Origin: Aspidiotus rigidus
Lineage: Eukaryota; Arthropoda; Insecta; Hemiptera; Diaspididae
Length of the DNA stretch: 64,000 nucleotides
Direction of reading: 5' to 3'
Assembly: GCA_035079385.1 (NCBI GenBank)
Contig: JAVHKY010000024.1
Span: forward strand, 6,696,001-6,760,000
Positions 50,933 through 63,078 of the stretch are shown here, one piece after another. Positions within the stretch are counted from its first letter, which is position 1. The number at the start of each line of letters is the position of its first letter. The notes under the pieces were generated by a model. That model did no database searches. It was not told where the DNA came from and saw nothing but the letters and a program-made list of their open reading frames with translations. Position numbers and translations under genes: made by a program.

Positions 50933-51082
50933 CAGCGTTTCTCAAACTTTCTTACTGGCGGAACCCTGTTTGAAAAGAAAATTCGACCCGGAGCCTTAAA
51001 GATAATATACTGTCAAAATTTGAAAAAATTATGTTCGAAATTTTGTAGAGGGGCTCCGCGGAGCACATTTCGGGGTGCGCTG
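50933..51082. mobile_element. Short hAT-type MITE (150 bp)
   Basis: The left end CAGCGTTTCTCAAACTTTC is a widespread hAT MITE terminus; the right end inward is CAGCGCACCCCGAAA. Flanks are GTCTAATA (50925-50932) and GTCTAATG (51083-51090), an 8-bp target duplication with one mismatch. Non-coding. Confidence 0.75.
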
Positions 51083-51090
51083 GTCTAATG

Positions 51091-53330
51091 GATAGGTAGG
51101 TACATCGAATTTGGATACTTTCTACGATTTTTATAAATTTTTCACTCTTATCCAATTTTTCCAACGTGCATAAAAATTAGGACTCACTTTTCTGCTGTTT
51201 CACCAGACAGCCCGTTCGCCTTTCTTCTTCTTTTTGAATTTAGCTACAATATTTCGTGATGATTTGCAAACTTCAATCTACCACTTTTGAGATGAAATAT
51301 TAAAAGACAGTCCGATATTCTAACGGTCGTGGCAAGTGAATTAATAGGAAAAAGAATGACCGACATCGGTGTCTGGCGCGGATTATTCCCAACTTTGCAT
51401 TTTCAATAGTTCGTATATTTTTGTGTTATCTGATCGAATATTCATGACACGCGGCGAAAAATCTTCCAGAACAAATTTCTCATTTTTTGAAAACCTACCC
51501 GTCAATTGTACAGGCGTACGAAAGATCCACGATGCCTGAGAGGGCGACATAAGTATAGAAGATCTAAAAGGCCGTTAGCGTCTCGTCGATGCCAACAAAA
51601 TGTATTCTAGAATAAAATTTTAAAGAGGAAGAAATTTCAATGCCCCTAAAGTACACACCGGATTGAAATGTATTTCGTTGGAAAAGTATGTGAATACGTA
51701 CAATAATTGCGTAGGTACCTTGGGAATATACCTTCGCCGGCTCGTTAGCTCGTGACTGAACGAGAGGATATACACGATTTATATATACGGTATACGGCTC
51801 TGTCTGATGAGTACATTTTCGAATGGAGTTCAAGGACTGATGACGTCGTAGCCAGAATTTCCTCCCGTCACCCTCTCCCCATAGCCTCTCGCAACAATCA
51901 ACGTTATCATCCGGTGCGTTGTCGAAATAATCTTGTTTGTGTTCCTACGTCGTCGCTCTGTTTTTTTTTTTTTTTTTTTTTGTTTGTTTGTAATTCATTG
52001 TCGAGTACGCTAACTCCTTTTCACCAATTTTTCCCCTCTTTTTTTTTTTTTTTGTCTTCTTTTTACCTAACTATATTTCGTAAGCACGACTAGATAGTGA
52101 CGAAATTACGAAACCTGTATTATTTTTCAAAAACGTGCAACACGGTGAAATTGTATAACGACGTGTATACGACCGTTTTGTGTTGCGGGAAGTGGAAAAG
52201 CAGACAATCGACTAGTTGGGAAATGATTTTTCCCATTAGAAATACGATATTCATTCGTATTCACTCGTCCACTTAATGAACTGACATTGTCTTCCCTATA
52301 ATGCTTTAGGAATGCATGGACGATTTCAGTCGCTATTTAATTTTCGTTCCGACGAACTAGTTTCCTATTTTTCATCTAGCACTTTTTCTCACATGAGAAT
52401 CGCAAAAGAATGCAGAAGCAGCGTGTCAGGGGTGTATTTTTCAAGGTAAATACGTTGAATATCTTCTGTGAAAGAGAGGAGGCCCTTACATTAGTGATTT
52501 CGGCTTTGGCTCTTGGTTGAGAGCAAATTTTCCATAAGATTCGCGGATTGAATGTTGACCCGGAACAGTGGCTTGGAAGAGAAGAGTTATTGGCGTTACT
52601 AATTATCCAAGGCAGATTTTGAACTCGTCAGAAAATCGATACAAAATTATTGGTACCGAAGTCTTGTGCTCTGCCATAGGTTCCTATTCCTAAGCCTGTT
52701 TTAAGGTTACTCGCGGAAGAAACGACAGACTTTCGCCAGAATAAGAGATTCTTCTTTGTATCCCACAAACTAGCGGATATCTGTGTCCCAGTGGAGACTA
52801 AAGATCGAGGGTGCCTCTACTGTCACACTATGATTCCGCACATTTCGGACGCCAGATCCATAATCTTCAGCGGTAGCCGGCGCATTACCTTCCAGAAGGT
52901 GACCTCGATTTTAAGATTGAAGAAATTTCTTTCCGTACAGGAATATTTTTGACGTCCAGCAAAGCGTTCCTTGTCAATTTGAATCGGGTCGTCGTCAATG
53001 CCGTTGTTTGCAATGAAAACGTTCTAGCAAACAGCAAGACTCAAATCAAACCAGAAATTGACCGTTGTTCAAGCTCTTTCTATTGCTTTTGCAGTCACGA
53101 GCGGTATTCCCGTGATAAACAACGCGTTTGCTAGTAGTAAAACATTGTTAGAGCGTGTACGCTACCTAGTAAAGTGGTAGATCATAATTTGTCAAGGGTA
53201 GAGCACGACACCTCTGTAGAACGCCCTCGCTAATAGCACCAAATTATTTGAGTATCGAGTTAACCGCCTCGACCATTTGGATAGGATGTAACATCTTTGA
53301 AGAGGAAATGATAATAAAGCGCCTTTATTT
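51091..53330. other. Gene-poor stretch with one unassigned open frame
   Basis: T-rich runs lie at about 51961-51980 and 52040-52052. From about 52682 to 52952 (plus) an open frame of about 90 codons without a useful ATG reads KPVLRLLAEETTDF...RFFFVSHKLADICVP and contains a CLYCH motif; it starts after CCATAG and could be an exon or decayed transposase. Not recognised. Confidence 0.25.
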
Positions 53331-53335
53331 CTTTT

Positions 53336-53530
53336 TTCCAATATTCCAAATTGCATACGTATTCTCCTACGTGTTATCCAGTAGGTAGTATTTCTAACAT
53401 TGCTCTTATGGCAAACTATTCCAGAATGAAAATGAGTATGCAATCCAGCAACACCCATAAGAGCAATGTTAAAAATACTACAAACTCGATAACACGTACG
53501 AGAATACGTATGCAATTTGGAACACTGGAA
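53336..53530. repeat. Foldback element, 76-bp arms
   Basis: 53336-53411 pairs with 53455-53530 (for example CCAAATTGCATACGTATTCT against its reverse complement), nearly 90% identical, with a loop of about 43 bp. ORFs 53192-53545 and 53351-53566 derive from the arms. Confidence 0.9.
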
Positions 53531-55830
53531 AAGTCCTATAAACATCTTAAAACACTGGTACTATAATATTATAATTATAGGGGCCCGATATTTCGAGCGT
53601 AGGCATCCTTCAACCTGCTCCACTCACGTCTTTCAAAGGCTATTCTGTGGTATATTTTGTATACTCCCAAAATTTTTATTATATTGTCGTCCCACCTTAT
53701 TTCTGGTAAAGAACATCGCAAAATACTTGACTTACGCAAAGGTGTTTCGGAGGAAACAATAACAGAAAGAAAAAGGAGACGTAATATCTACAAAGAGAGA
53801 TGTCAAAAATTAGGTTTACCAAACCTGTTCTTTTACTCGTTGAGTAAGCCAAGAAAATATGACCTTGGGATCATAAATATTTGAGGCTGCTTTGAAAGCC
53901 AAGTCGCGCTCGTGCATCGTCAATGAATTAGAAATCACGCCGATTATTGAAATATGAAAAATTTACATCATCTTCCACTCTTACTCAATGTATCGTATTC
54001 CCATTCAGACGATAATAATATGAGATATCACTGCTCGTCAACGATATATTGGAAATTTTTTTTTTCGCCGTTAATCATCGAAAATTTTCCTTTTTGCAAC
54101 TCAAACGTTATGGTATCGACGTCGACTAATTAACATAGTATATCTAAAGTCTACAATTGTAGTAAACACAAGCGTAATATTCTTCTTCTTCTACAGCGAC
54201 AACCTTGTATGGCATGTCATACGAGACGAGTTCTACCAAGCGAAAATTCAGCCAGAGAGAAAGAGACGGACGAAGAACAACACAATCTGAAAGGAGTATT
54301 TATAAAAATAAATACTACGCCAATACGTTTACATAAATTGTGCATGTGAATACTTGGAAGGATAACGACATACAAGCACAAAGAAGAAGAAAGAAAAAAA
54401 AAAAGTTGTCTTAACAGCTATTACTGAAAACCTGTTTGCTATTAAGGAGGAAAAAAACAAGATCTGTTACATTCGCAAAAATCTGTTTATTCACATCACA
54501 TGGAAGAAAAAAGACTGAAAAAACTTTGAGCTCGATAAACAAAAAAAAAATTTTAATTCTTGCAGGCATTCAGAAAGTAAGAATAATTACTCGTAAAAAT
54601 AAAAAAGGCGGGAGAAATGCTTATTTTGGAGAAATTGAATCGAATTTACGGAAGAGACAATTAAAGAAACCAGACGCTCTTGAAGCTCTCTATGTTACTA
54701 TGCGTGTGGTAGATCCCCGAACTCTGGCCCAATAATAATGACCTGAATTAAAAGAGTTTTGATTACGATCTACATCAAAGAACGTGATCAGAAGTGAGAA
54801 CGTCAATGTTCCAAAATCATGAAATTACCCAACATTATTTTCAAAGGTACCGTAAGTTTTTGAGAGATCATTTGGGCGGACAACTTCAAAGTATATAATA
54901 ATTACCTTTATCAGCGTACCTTATCTGTATAAAAAAAAATACAAAAAAGATACAAATTACATAATATTATGAAATAAACATCACACAATTTTACTCTCTT
55001 TGAATGTCAAGTAAATTCAAAACAAACCTCAATCGAAGCCTACATCTCAAAAGTGAAGATAAAGCTGAAGGAAGGGACCGCAAATAAAGGCGAAATCATA
55101 AAATGTTTTCATCTAATTATTCAAAATATCTAAATTTTCTAAATGTTATACTTCTTTTTCGATCTCCCAAATTTAGAAGGTTGTAAGTGTAAAACAAACA
55201 AAATTAGAAATGAATTTCGATGGTTGATTTTGGGTAGGCTTTCGCGCTCACAATACTTCACGCAATATTTTTAAGGCAACCTTTATCGTCCCCACACAGA
55301 CTCAATTATTTGGGTTCCAAATACACAAGTTGGTACAAAGAAATTGGGTAAAGTAATGAAAATATTTCTCAATTATTTTGGAGGTCCCTTCTTCAGGAGA
55401 AAAAGGAAAAAATATTATAGATAAAAATTGCTTGAAATGACTAAGGATCTCGAAGATAGTCATTTCTAAACTTTCTGTAGACTGTAGAAATTGATATTTT
55501 CTTCTAGATTTGGCCATATAATTTTTTCACTTAAGAAAAAAAAAACAGACATTCCATTTAAATTGTGCAGTAATAGGTAAATCTTATCGTGAGATTAAAA
55601 AAAAAAAAATAATTGAAAGAACTCCAGAATGCTTTTTTAATTTTTATTTCTCAATAAATTACTATGAATGAACTAATAAAAAATTAGTTTAAAAATTCTT
55701 CGGTTAATTCCCGTTTCAAATTTTTCATTTAAGTCATACCTATTTTAAAGAAGAGTGAGAAGAAAATGAAAAGTTTCTGCTCGAAACTATAAACAATAAA
55801 ATGGGTTCAATTTGAATTTCCAAATAGAAT
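53531..55830. other. Gene-poor AT-rich stretch
   Basis: Two open stretches have exon-like features but no known domain: about 53657-53884 (plus, basic, ends in TGA), and 54566-54735 (plus), which follows TTCTTGCAG and encodes a basic peptide ending VVDPRTLAQ. Neither is linked to a gene. Confidence 0.25.
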
Positions 55831-55837
55831 TTGATTA

Positions 55838-55972
55838 ATACGAGAAACGACGTTGCGGGAGATGTTTAATTAGAGATAATATCATACTTAGTTTTGTATG
55901 ATATTATATCTAATTCCAAATAGAAGGCAAGAAAGAGATGTTTGTCATAATGTCATTTCTCGTATTCACATA
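55838..55972. repeat. Hairpin element
   Basis: The core is a near-perfect inverted repeat of about 20 bp (TTAGAGATAATATCATAC against GTATGATATTATATCTAA, 8-bp loop). It is flanked by outer arms (AATACGAGAAACGACGTT at 55838; AATACGAGAAATGACATT on the other strand near 55970), the right side having an extra stretch of about 18 bp. Confidence 0.7.
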
Positions 55973-56379
55973 GAACATAAATAAGTGAATTTTTTTTTTT
56001 TTGTTTTTTTCGTTATTATGGCGGGCATCAGGTTTTCAAATGTACTGGCAGAATTTTTTATTTTTGAAAGTCACCTACTTTTCTTGAACTTCATATATTT
56101 TATTCCCTTCCGAGATGAGTAAGTAAACTTATATTTTTTGCAGCCTCTACTCGATTAATTTTTGATACAAAATTTCAACAGATTTTTCACAATGAGTATT
56201 ATTTGGAGGTGAAAGAATAAATAGCGCTAAAAAGAGTCTCGCTATGAAGGTAAATCACTCAGATGTCCAATTCGTGCGTCTTTTATTGAAGATCGTTGCG
56301 GAATTGAAGAAAAGAAACGGAAACTGAAAGAGAGAATGAAAAAATCGATGATTGGTACGAGTATTCGTTCCCGAGCCCA

Positions 56380-57290
56380 ATGGCCGACGATTTTAATTTC
56401 AAGTCTATGTCTTCAATTTACAACATGCATAAATGTAATCCGAGAAAAAGAGAGAGAGAAGCAAAACTCCAAAGGTACATAACAATTTTCCAAAAAATAT
56501 ATACTTCCACGAGTAGGTATCGGTCTAATAAAGAACTGCAGGTACAATATTTCCATGAGAAAGGAAAAAGAATACTCGAGTGCGCATATGGTGAAAAATT
56601 TTTCCATTTTCTGAACTAAAACCGACTTTGTCCGGTTTTTTCTGAACCTACGTCAGTTGTACCTATAAGGAATGATGAATGCGTGGTCAAAGACTTCCCA
56701 GTCACGAAGTTTACACTTCCATTGCAGGTAGGTATTTGATCGTGCAGACGACGGAATGTCCGCTGAAAACATTGCGGACCACTTGTGGGACATCTTGTAT
56801 ACTGTTGTTTTGCCAAACTTGCGCAACGTACAAAATTCGCACGTCCGTAATAATGGCGCATTTTCACCATTTACGAATGTATCTCACGTATACAGGTGGA
56901 GTGAACTGTACTGTAAGTATTAAATAAATGACGTAGTACCTATACAGGTAAATAACTTGGAGGTTGTACTGAAACTCTTGTTGCTGTAAGGTTATGTAGG
57001 CCCTGCCAGAGCAAAATATTAACCACAATAGCGAGAGAAAAAAAAATAAAGAGAACAGAAACGAGGTACGGAGTATCACATTCTTACGGTGATGCCAAAT
57101 CAAACCTGAAATTATCTCTGTCTGGTCAAGAAACTCTCGAGTTTCAAGGATGTACTCGCGATGCATGCGAATAACACGACAGCCGTGGCAATACGATTGT
57201 TTATGCCGGGAGAATACACGTTAGAGGTACCCGCTTCTCGGATACATTCGTGCGACGACATCGACACGGCTTATTTCATGAGCCAAGGTC
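56380..57290 (+). other. Candidate coding exons of an unrecognised gene
   Basis: Three stretches look coding on the plus strand: an ORF from ATG 56380 (MADDFNFKSMSSIYNMHKCN, 79 codons); about 56656-56726 ending VTKFTLPLQ at a GTAGGT donor; and about 57160-57285 (MHANNTTAVAIRLFMPGEYT, then DIDTAYFMSQ) before GTCTG. GC content rises here. Phases between the pieces do not join cleanly and I recognise no family, so this may be several unrelated or decayed exons. Confidence 0.25.
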
Positions 57291-57926
57291 TGTTTAAATT
57301 ACTTAGTATATTAAAAATTTCGTATCGTGCCAATGTACTGCACTGCTCACTGAATAGGCAATACATCGGAAAGAATATATAAGAACAAAGAAGGGAATGA
57401 AAAGAACAGACTTTTATTTAACTTTGTAGACTCAAGAGGATGTATATGTGTATTTAAAATCGAATTGGTTGGAGCCAAAAGATACGTCTAAGTTGTGGCA
57501 TCAGATCTGGTCGAATAATTTCCTCTGCTTGTAACCTCCTTTCGTCTTACACAATGGGCTCACCTGAAAAAAATATGTCTGCAGCCATTTACAAATTCAT
57601 TGGCCACATCCTGATGGTCAACCAAATAAAAGTTGCTTCCATTAATTCTGGGATTATCATTGTATGGTGGGTCATCCAATGTTTATTTTTTCCCTCGTGG
57701 TCGAAATTCTCAGTTTTCCCCTTCTGGAGAAGTTTACTCATGTGAGGGTAGCATTTGTGAACGTGATACATTGCCATAACTTCCGCAGACCCACTAACAT
57801 AACACACTTATCAACCCATTGCGCAGAATATCTCGTCTTGATGATTGTTGAAACGTAGGTACGTCAATTTGTTGACTTCTAGGAGCGCCCGAGTATTACA
57901 GCCGAAAACAGTTTGAACCTACAACA

Positions 57927-58104
57927 GGAACTAGGCCTATATAAGATAGGTATGCGCAAGTGATAATAATCTGGTTGATAAACAGTCAGGAGAAGCAGTT
58001 ATTCGGGAATCAGACCAATCCGACGCTACCTATGAATAACTGCTCCTCTCACACTTTATCAACCAGATTATTATCACTTGCGCATACCTATCTTATATAG
58101 TTCC
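57927..58104. repeat. Long near-perfect hairpin (foldback MITE)
   Basis: Arms of about 65-70 bp: CTATATAAGATAGGTATGCG at 57937 onward pairs with the segment ending at 58100, including GCAAGTGATAATAATCTGGT. The arms are almost identical over the outer 46 bp, with a loop of about 28 bp. High arm identity suggests recent insertion or gene conversion. Non-coding. Confidence 0.92.
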
Positions 58105-61100
58105 TTACTACAACCTGGAAAAATTTGGATTTTGGCTTTTAGCTTTTGAAAAAATTATCTGGCTTTTGACTCAATTGAGCTGATTTTTAGCTGATCAATG
58201 TTGGAATATGACTTTTTATGGAACGATCAGGAGAATTAGAGCTTTGTCATCCTTGTGGAAGATACCTATTTTCCAGTGTTAATTTCCATTGAATGACTGC
58301 ACTACAGGCTTTTATGCTGAACGGCTGAAGGACTGAGTTGAACTGGAAGACCGGAACTAATCTTTCTTATCTTTATTGCTTAGTTTGAATTTTACAAGAT
58401 GAAAGATATTTCTGTAAATTGATAATTCTTATTCCTATATTTTCTTTTGGCTTAGAAAGGTTTAAATAAAGCTGGTTCTAAACTTTGCTCTTGTCTGTAA
58501 AAATTTGGCTGTATTTGGCTTTTGGCACGCAGGCCGCAGTACTCTGCTAACAGCAGTGTATCTGTAGTGCTATAATGGTTTGTTTTGCTATCACAATTTA
58601 CAATTCAGTATTCACACATGCGCACTAATCGTTAAAAAGATCCAGTTTGCCGGATTGTCGACTGCAACCAGTCAATACAAACTTTTTTCTAAGCAGATTA
58701 TGATTTGGACCGGCCAACCGCTAGAGTTTGTTCAACAAAAATAGTACTTGTGCCAAATTTGGAACCGGGAATCGGAAACTGTAGCGGCATATAAGGAGGA
58801 AAAATGAAAAATTTGGAAAAACTCTTGGATGGAGCAAAATTAATGAAAGTTTTGTCAGCTCATTTAATTGTATTTGTAGAATTTGTAATTGTCAACATCT
58901 TTTGTAGAAAGTCGAAAAGCCAAATACCTATGCATTATTCAAGTGTTATTCAAGTTTTCAAATTATTTTCCCATCCGTTTCCAATCTCTCCCCTTTGAGT
59001 AAAAATACAACGCGACGCTAGCGCTTTCCAACCAAAATGAAGATAATTTTATTATTTAGCCGTAGCCTATTTTAGGGAAAACAAAACGGCAGCACTGAAT
59101 TCAGTTTGGTTCCAGTGGTATAACCGTACATTCCAAAAATCCAAAACCCAAATTCATCTTCCTGGATTTTCCAAATTCTCACCAAGATCCGTTACAAGTA
59201 ACACGTAATTTTCTCGTATTGCAGTTGCAGGTAATCTGATGAAAATATACAAAATCAAGTCGAATAATTACGCGGAAATTGCAGTAAGTTATCCCACCGG
59301 CCAACACAGAGTCCAATTAACACAGTTTCCAAAATAGTTCTGAACATAATTAATTATTTTTATTATTTTATACCTATTTTATTTTCTTAGGACTATGAAA
59401 TAAGTCTGGAATATGGTGCTCTGACGGTTACAATGATTCATTGGAATTGTCCAATGCTCAATTCAACATTTACTTCCTGAAGCCAATGATAATTATGATC
59501 GTAATTTATATCATTGTAGAAGAAGTTCGTGATTTGAATGGCAATCATGATTCACAAAGGTGTAAATCGCGCAACGATCCATTCCTCAGTGCAAATAATC
59601 GTAATCATATTGAGGAAGAAGATTATGAATTGGACGGTGGTAAGTGACAAACAATGAAGTTACAGTTGGAAATCAATATCTTGAGTGTATTTGTGTATGG
59701 ATTGCGAAATGTACTTTTTTCATTCAAATCAAATTTGACGATCTAAGAGTTACACAGGGTGCCTAACTTATAGATACATCGCATCTTCTGTTAAAAGAGT
59801 ATGTGGTTGCAATTTTCAGTCTTCAGATCATTTTAAGAATGATTGAAATGAACTAAACACTGAAATACTAACACCCATTTATTCATTTGCTCCTACAGAT
59901 CGATTGAAAGTTGATCAATCATGCCGCGTTCATTAATTCTGAAAAATTAATCAAACTCGGATGACGTTCGTCAGTTTGCCTTTCATAGATGAACGTATAA
60001 ATGTAGGTGAGCTGAAAAATGTATTTGCTCTTGCATGCGATATGATTTGGAAAAGACAATGAGAACATTTTGTTGAATAGATGAGGAGATAATTCACCGA
60101 TAAAATTTAAACCTGTTAATATAAAAAGGAGTGATGGTGAAGCACATTTAAACACTCTTGCTCAATTTGAAAGAGATACCGAGGGAAGCTGTTGTTGAGA
60201 GTTTTACAAGAAATTACGCGGAAACTGTTCTTACTTTGTTTTTATAGGTACTGAGTAATTATTCTCATGGTATGGCTCTCTCCCTTTCTGGTAAATGTTG
60301 TAGGTGGTCAAGATAAACTACCTCTGGATCATCAACGTTCCAAGGAATACTTCCTATTTTGTCTGAATCAGGCTTATCTGTAAAAATCGCTGACGCTGTT
60401 CTTGATGCCCTACCCGCGGTGATGATACTGAGGGCCTAATAATCTCCAGTCTTAGATCTGAGCTTTATGATTCTTTTTCTAATGTCTTACATGGAACTAT
60501 CCTGTCGAGTGCTTTGGTTGTACTTGTCATACATTGTAATGATCGGGCTTCATATCTTCTGGGCAACAGTGTATAGAAGAAATTAAGTTAGTTTTAAGTA
60601 TATCCACAATTCCTTTAGGATCATGTCAATTTTCCGGCCCGTTCATTATCAAAATGGAAGTGTGATTACGCCTCTTACTTTGTAGTATTAGGAATATCTC
60701 TGAACTATACATGAGATTATTTACATCAATGCAGATTGTAGAGTGAACTAATTTCATTTTCTACTAGAAATGCATAATTCAGCTCTGAGTTAAGTGTTAA
60801 TTATTTTGATATCTTTGGCAACACCATTAATCAAGAAGGAATTTGTACCTACAGAAAATTTGAGTCTCTTCTTTCCAATATCAATATGTTTTAGGGTGCC
60901 CAGAATTCAAAAATGAGTGCATGATACCCTCAATTTATTATGAATGATATATCTACAAACCGTACACAACTTCTGTGATATCTATCATGGTGTCTTTTCC
61001 ATAACATACGTACTAAACTAGAGAATATGTACTTGGTGGTATTTATTTAAAGACTAATTAAGCATTTTTCGAACTCCTTTTTTGTCTCGTCAACCTTAAC

Positions 61101-62680
61101 TAGAATTGATTTTTTAAATCGTTAAACGAGTTTTTAAATCGAGTTCGCCTTAATTACTCCTGGTCCATCCTGGACCACCTACGAGTAGGTACCTACCGTC
61201 GTCCCCATAAACTCGAGAAGGTTACACAAAAAATCGAGAAGAATTTCTCGCCGTACACATTTCCTTCATTTGTATCCAGATGCTGTAGTCCGACTGCGTA
61301 TCCATCGTGAATTCATCAAGTAGTGTTGATCATTCAGTACAGACGAAAAATCGCAACGTTCGTGCTACTTGCAGGGTTAGATCTTATTAAAGGTCATGTA
61401 CCTAAAGTGTCCGATGGTTTTTTAATGGTAACGAAATAATATTATACGTGGAAATACAACAACTCTACTCTCAAATATTCTCGACGATGACGTCAGAACG
61501 GGATGTTAGAAGAAGTGGTCGTCAATGAGTGAAGTGTACGGTAATGAAATTCGATCGCGCGGTCGTTTGAAAATTCTGATCATTCGTAGACCCGCTAGAC
61601 GCGCTGTGTAATCATCGGCTCGGTGTGTTTGAAGCCGTCGGATGGCACAACAATAAAATGACGTAATAATACAGAACGTCTCGTTCGTTTAGTGATCCCT
61701 CATTTTCGACCTACATTCGTCCGTATTATCAGTCTGAACGACTGATGCTATTCTGTACAACTTAACCGTATATTTCATTGTAATTCGAGAAACTTGAAAA
61801 GAATGTACGCCTCTCTCCGAGACGTTGAACACTTCTATTAAACCCGTACCAGATCGCCTCTTTGGGCGTTTGTAAGTGTTGCGTGATTTCCAACAGGCTG
61901 TACAAAGTGAAGGGGTAGGGCTGTAGAGCGGCATTTCGAGACTGAGTATAACGCATTCTTCTTTGTTTACGGTACTGTACCTGAATGATATTAAAGGTAC
62001 GTAGATACTTTGCGTGTCGACAATGGAGTGAAACTTGACTTATATACAGATGTAAACGCGTACAGGATTCGATGAATGTAAATGGGGTCCGAGAAGATTC
62101 ATTCAGTCCCTCTCCCTATTTCGAGTCCAGTTGAAGAACCACCTAACATATTGAGGTAGGGCTACGATACTGCATTTTAAGTACAAACAATCACAAACTT
62201 TCAGCGCATCAAACTTACTTTTTGTATCAGCATACATGGCTCATATAAGATGTTTTGTTAATGTTTACACATCTTTTTCTATCTCTTTTCTCTCTTCTTT
62301 TTTATCATTCAAATAGTCAATAAAATCTTGTTGAATAGGTACGTTATCCCTTAATTATAATTCATTACGAAAAAGTGCCCCGGTCAAGGTAAAACCCGTA
62401 CTACATACCGGTTAATACAACCTCTCCTTAATGAATGTGTATTACGGAGTGGTGGACAAAGAATCATCCTCCACAAATGCAGGAGCTATTTGCCATCCGG
62501 AATACGACTCTTAAAACTCTAATAAGCCCGAAGAAAATGAGGCTGAAGTTTTGTATCCTAAAATTTTTCTTCCATTTTTGATATTTCATAAACTAGAAAC
62601 TACATCGCTTAGTTTATGCTATCGTCCTTTGAGGAAAATGGTCAAACTAACTAAAAAAGAAATCACGTTGAACTTCAACT
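58105..62680. other. Gene-poor stretch with possible exons near 59.2-59.6 kb
   Basis: Exon-like borders occur around 59233-59283 (after TTGCAG, before GTAAGT), 59392 onward (after TTTTCTTAG) and up to 59640 (before GTAAGT). One frame of the last piece reads a hydrophobic PMIIMIVIYIIV followed by an acidic segment. Phases do not join in one frame. Otherwise no gene recognised; 61.1-62.0 kb is locally CpG-richer and might hold promoter sequence. Confidence 0.25.
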
Positions 62681-62684
62681 ATTA

Positions 62685-62932
62685 CAGTACACTTCCGATT
62701 ATCCGACCTAACTGGGGTAATGGGTGGTTCGGATAATAAAAAGTTCGGATAAAAATCCGGTTCGGATAACGCGGAGAGAGTTCAGATAATACGGAGTTTG
62801 GAAAAATTACGGTTCGGATAATACGGAAAAAGTTCGGTTAATCGAGAGGCCGGATAATCGGGAGCAAATTTTTGGGGTCGAATAATACGGCTGGTCGGAT
62901 GATCGGACGTCGGATAATCGGAAGTGTACTGT
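62685..62932. mobile_element. Pogo/Tc1-like MITE with TA duplication
   Basis: The ends CAGTACACTTCCGATTATCC and its exact reverse complement form a perfect inverted repeat (at least 23 bp), flanked on both sides by TA (62683-62684, 62933-62934). The interior repeats GTTCGGATAA many times. The TA duplication and CAGT terminus indicate a Tc1/mariner, pogo-type element. Non-autonomous, 248 bp, about 150 bp upstream of the ankyrin gene start. Confidence 0.85.
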
Positions 62933-63078
62933 ATTCATAAATGAAAAGATGAAACACTGAAGCAGTTATTTCGAAAACTGATAATATAAATCAAAATCGG
63001 AATTGTTGATAAGATTGTTCTTTCAGTATGCACTTCACTTCTGCCTAATGTTTTCAATAGAACGTTCTCTTTCTAAAC

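Noticed and set aside
53192..53566. ORFs on both strands at 53.2-53.6 kb
   Set aside because: They are the two arms of a foldback repeat read on opposite strands.
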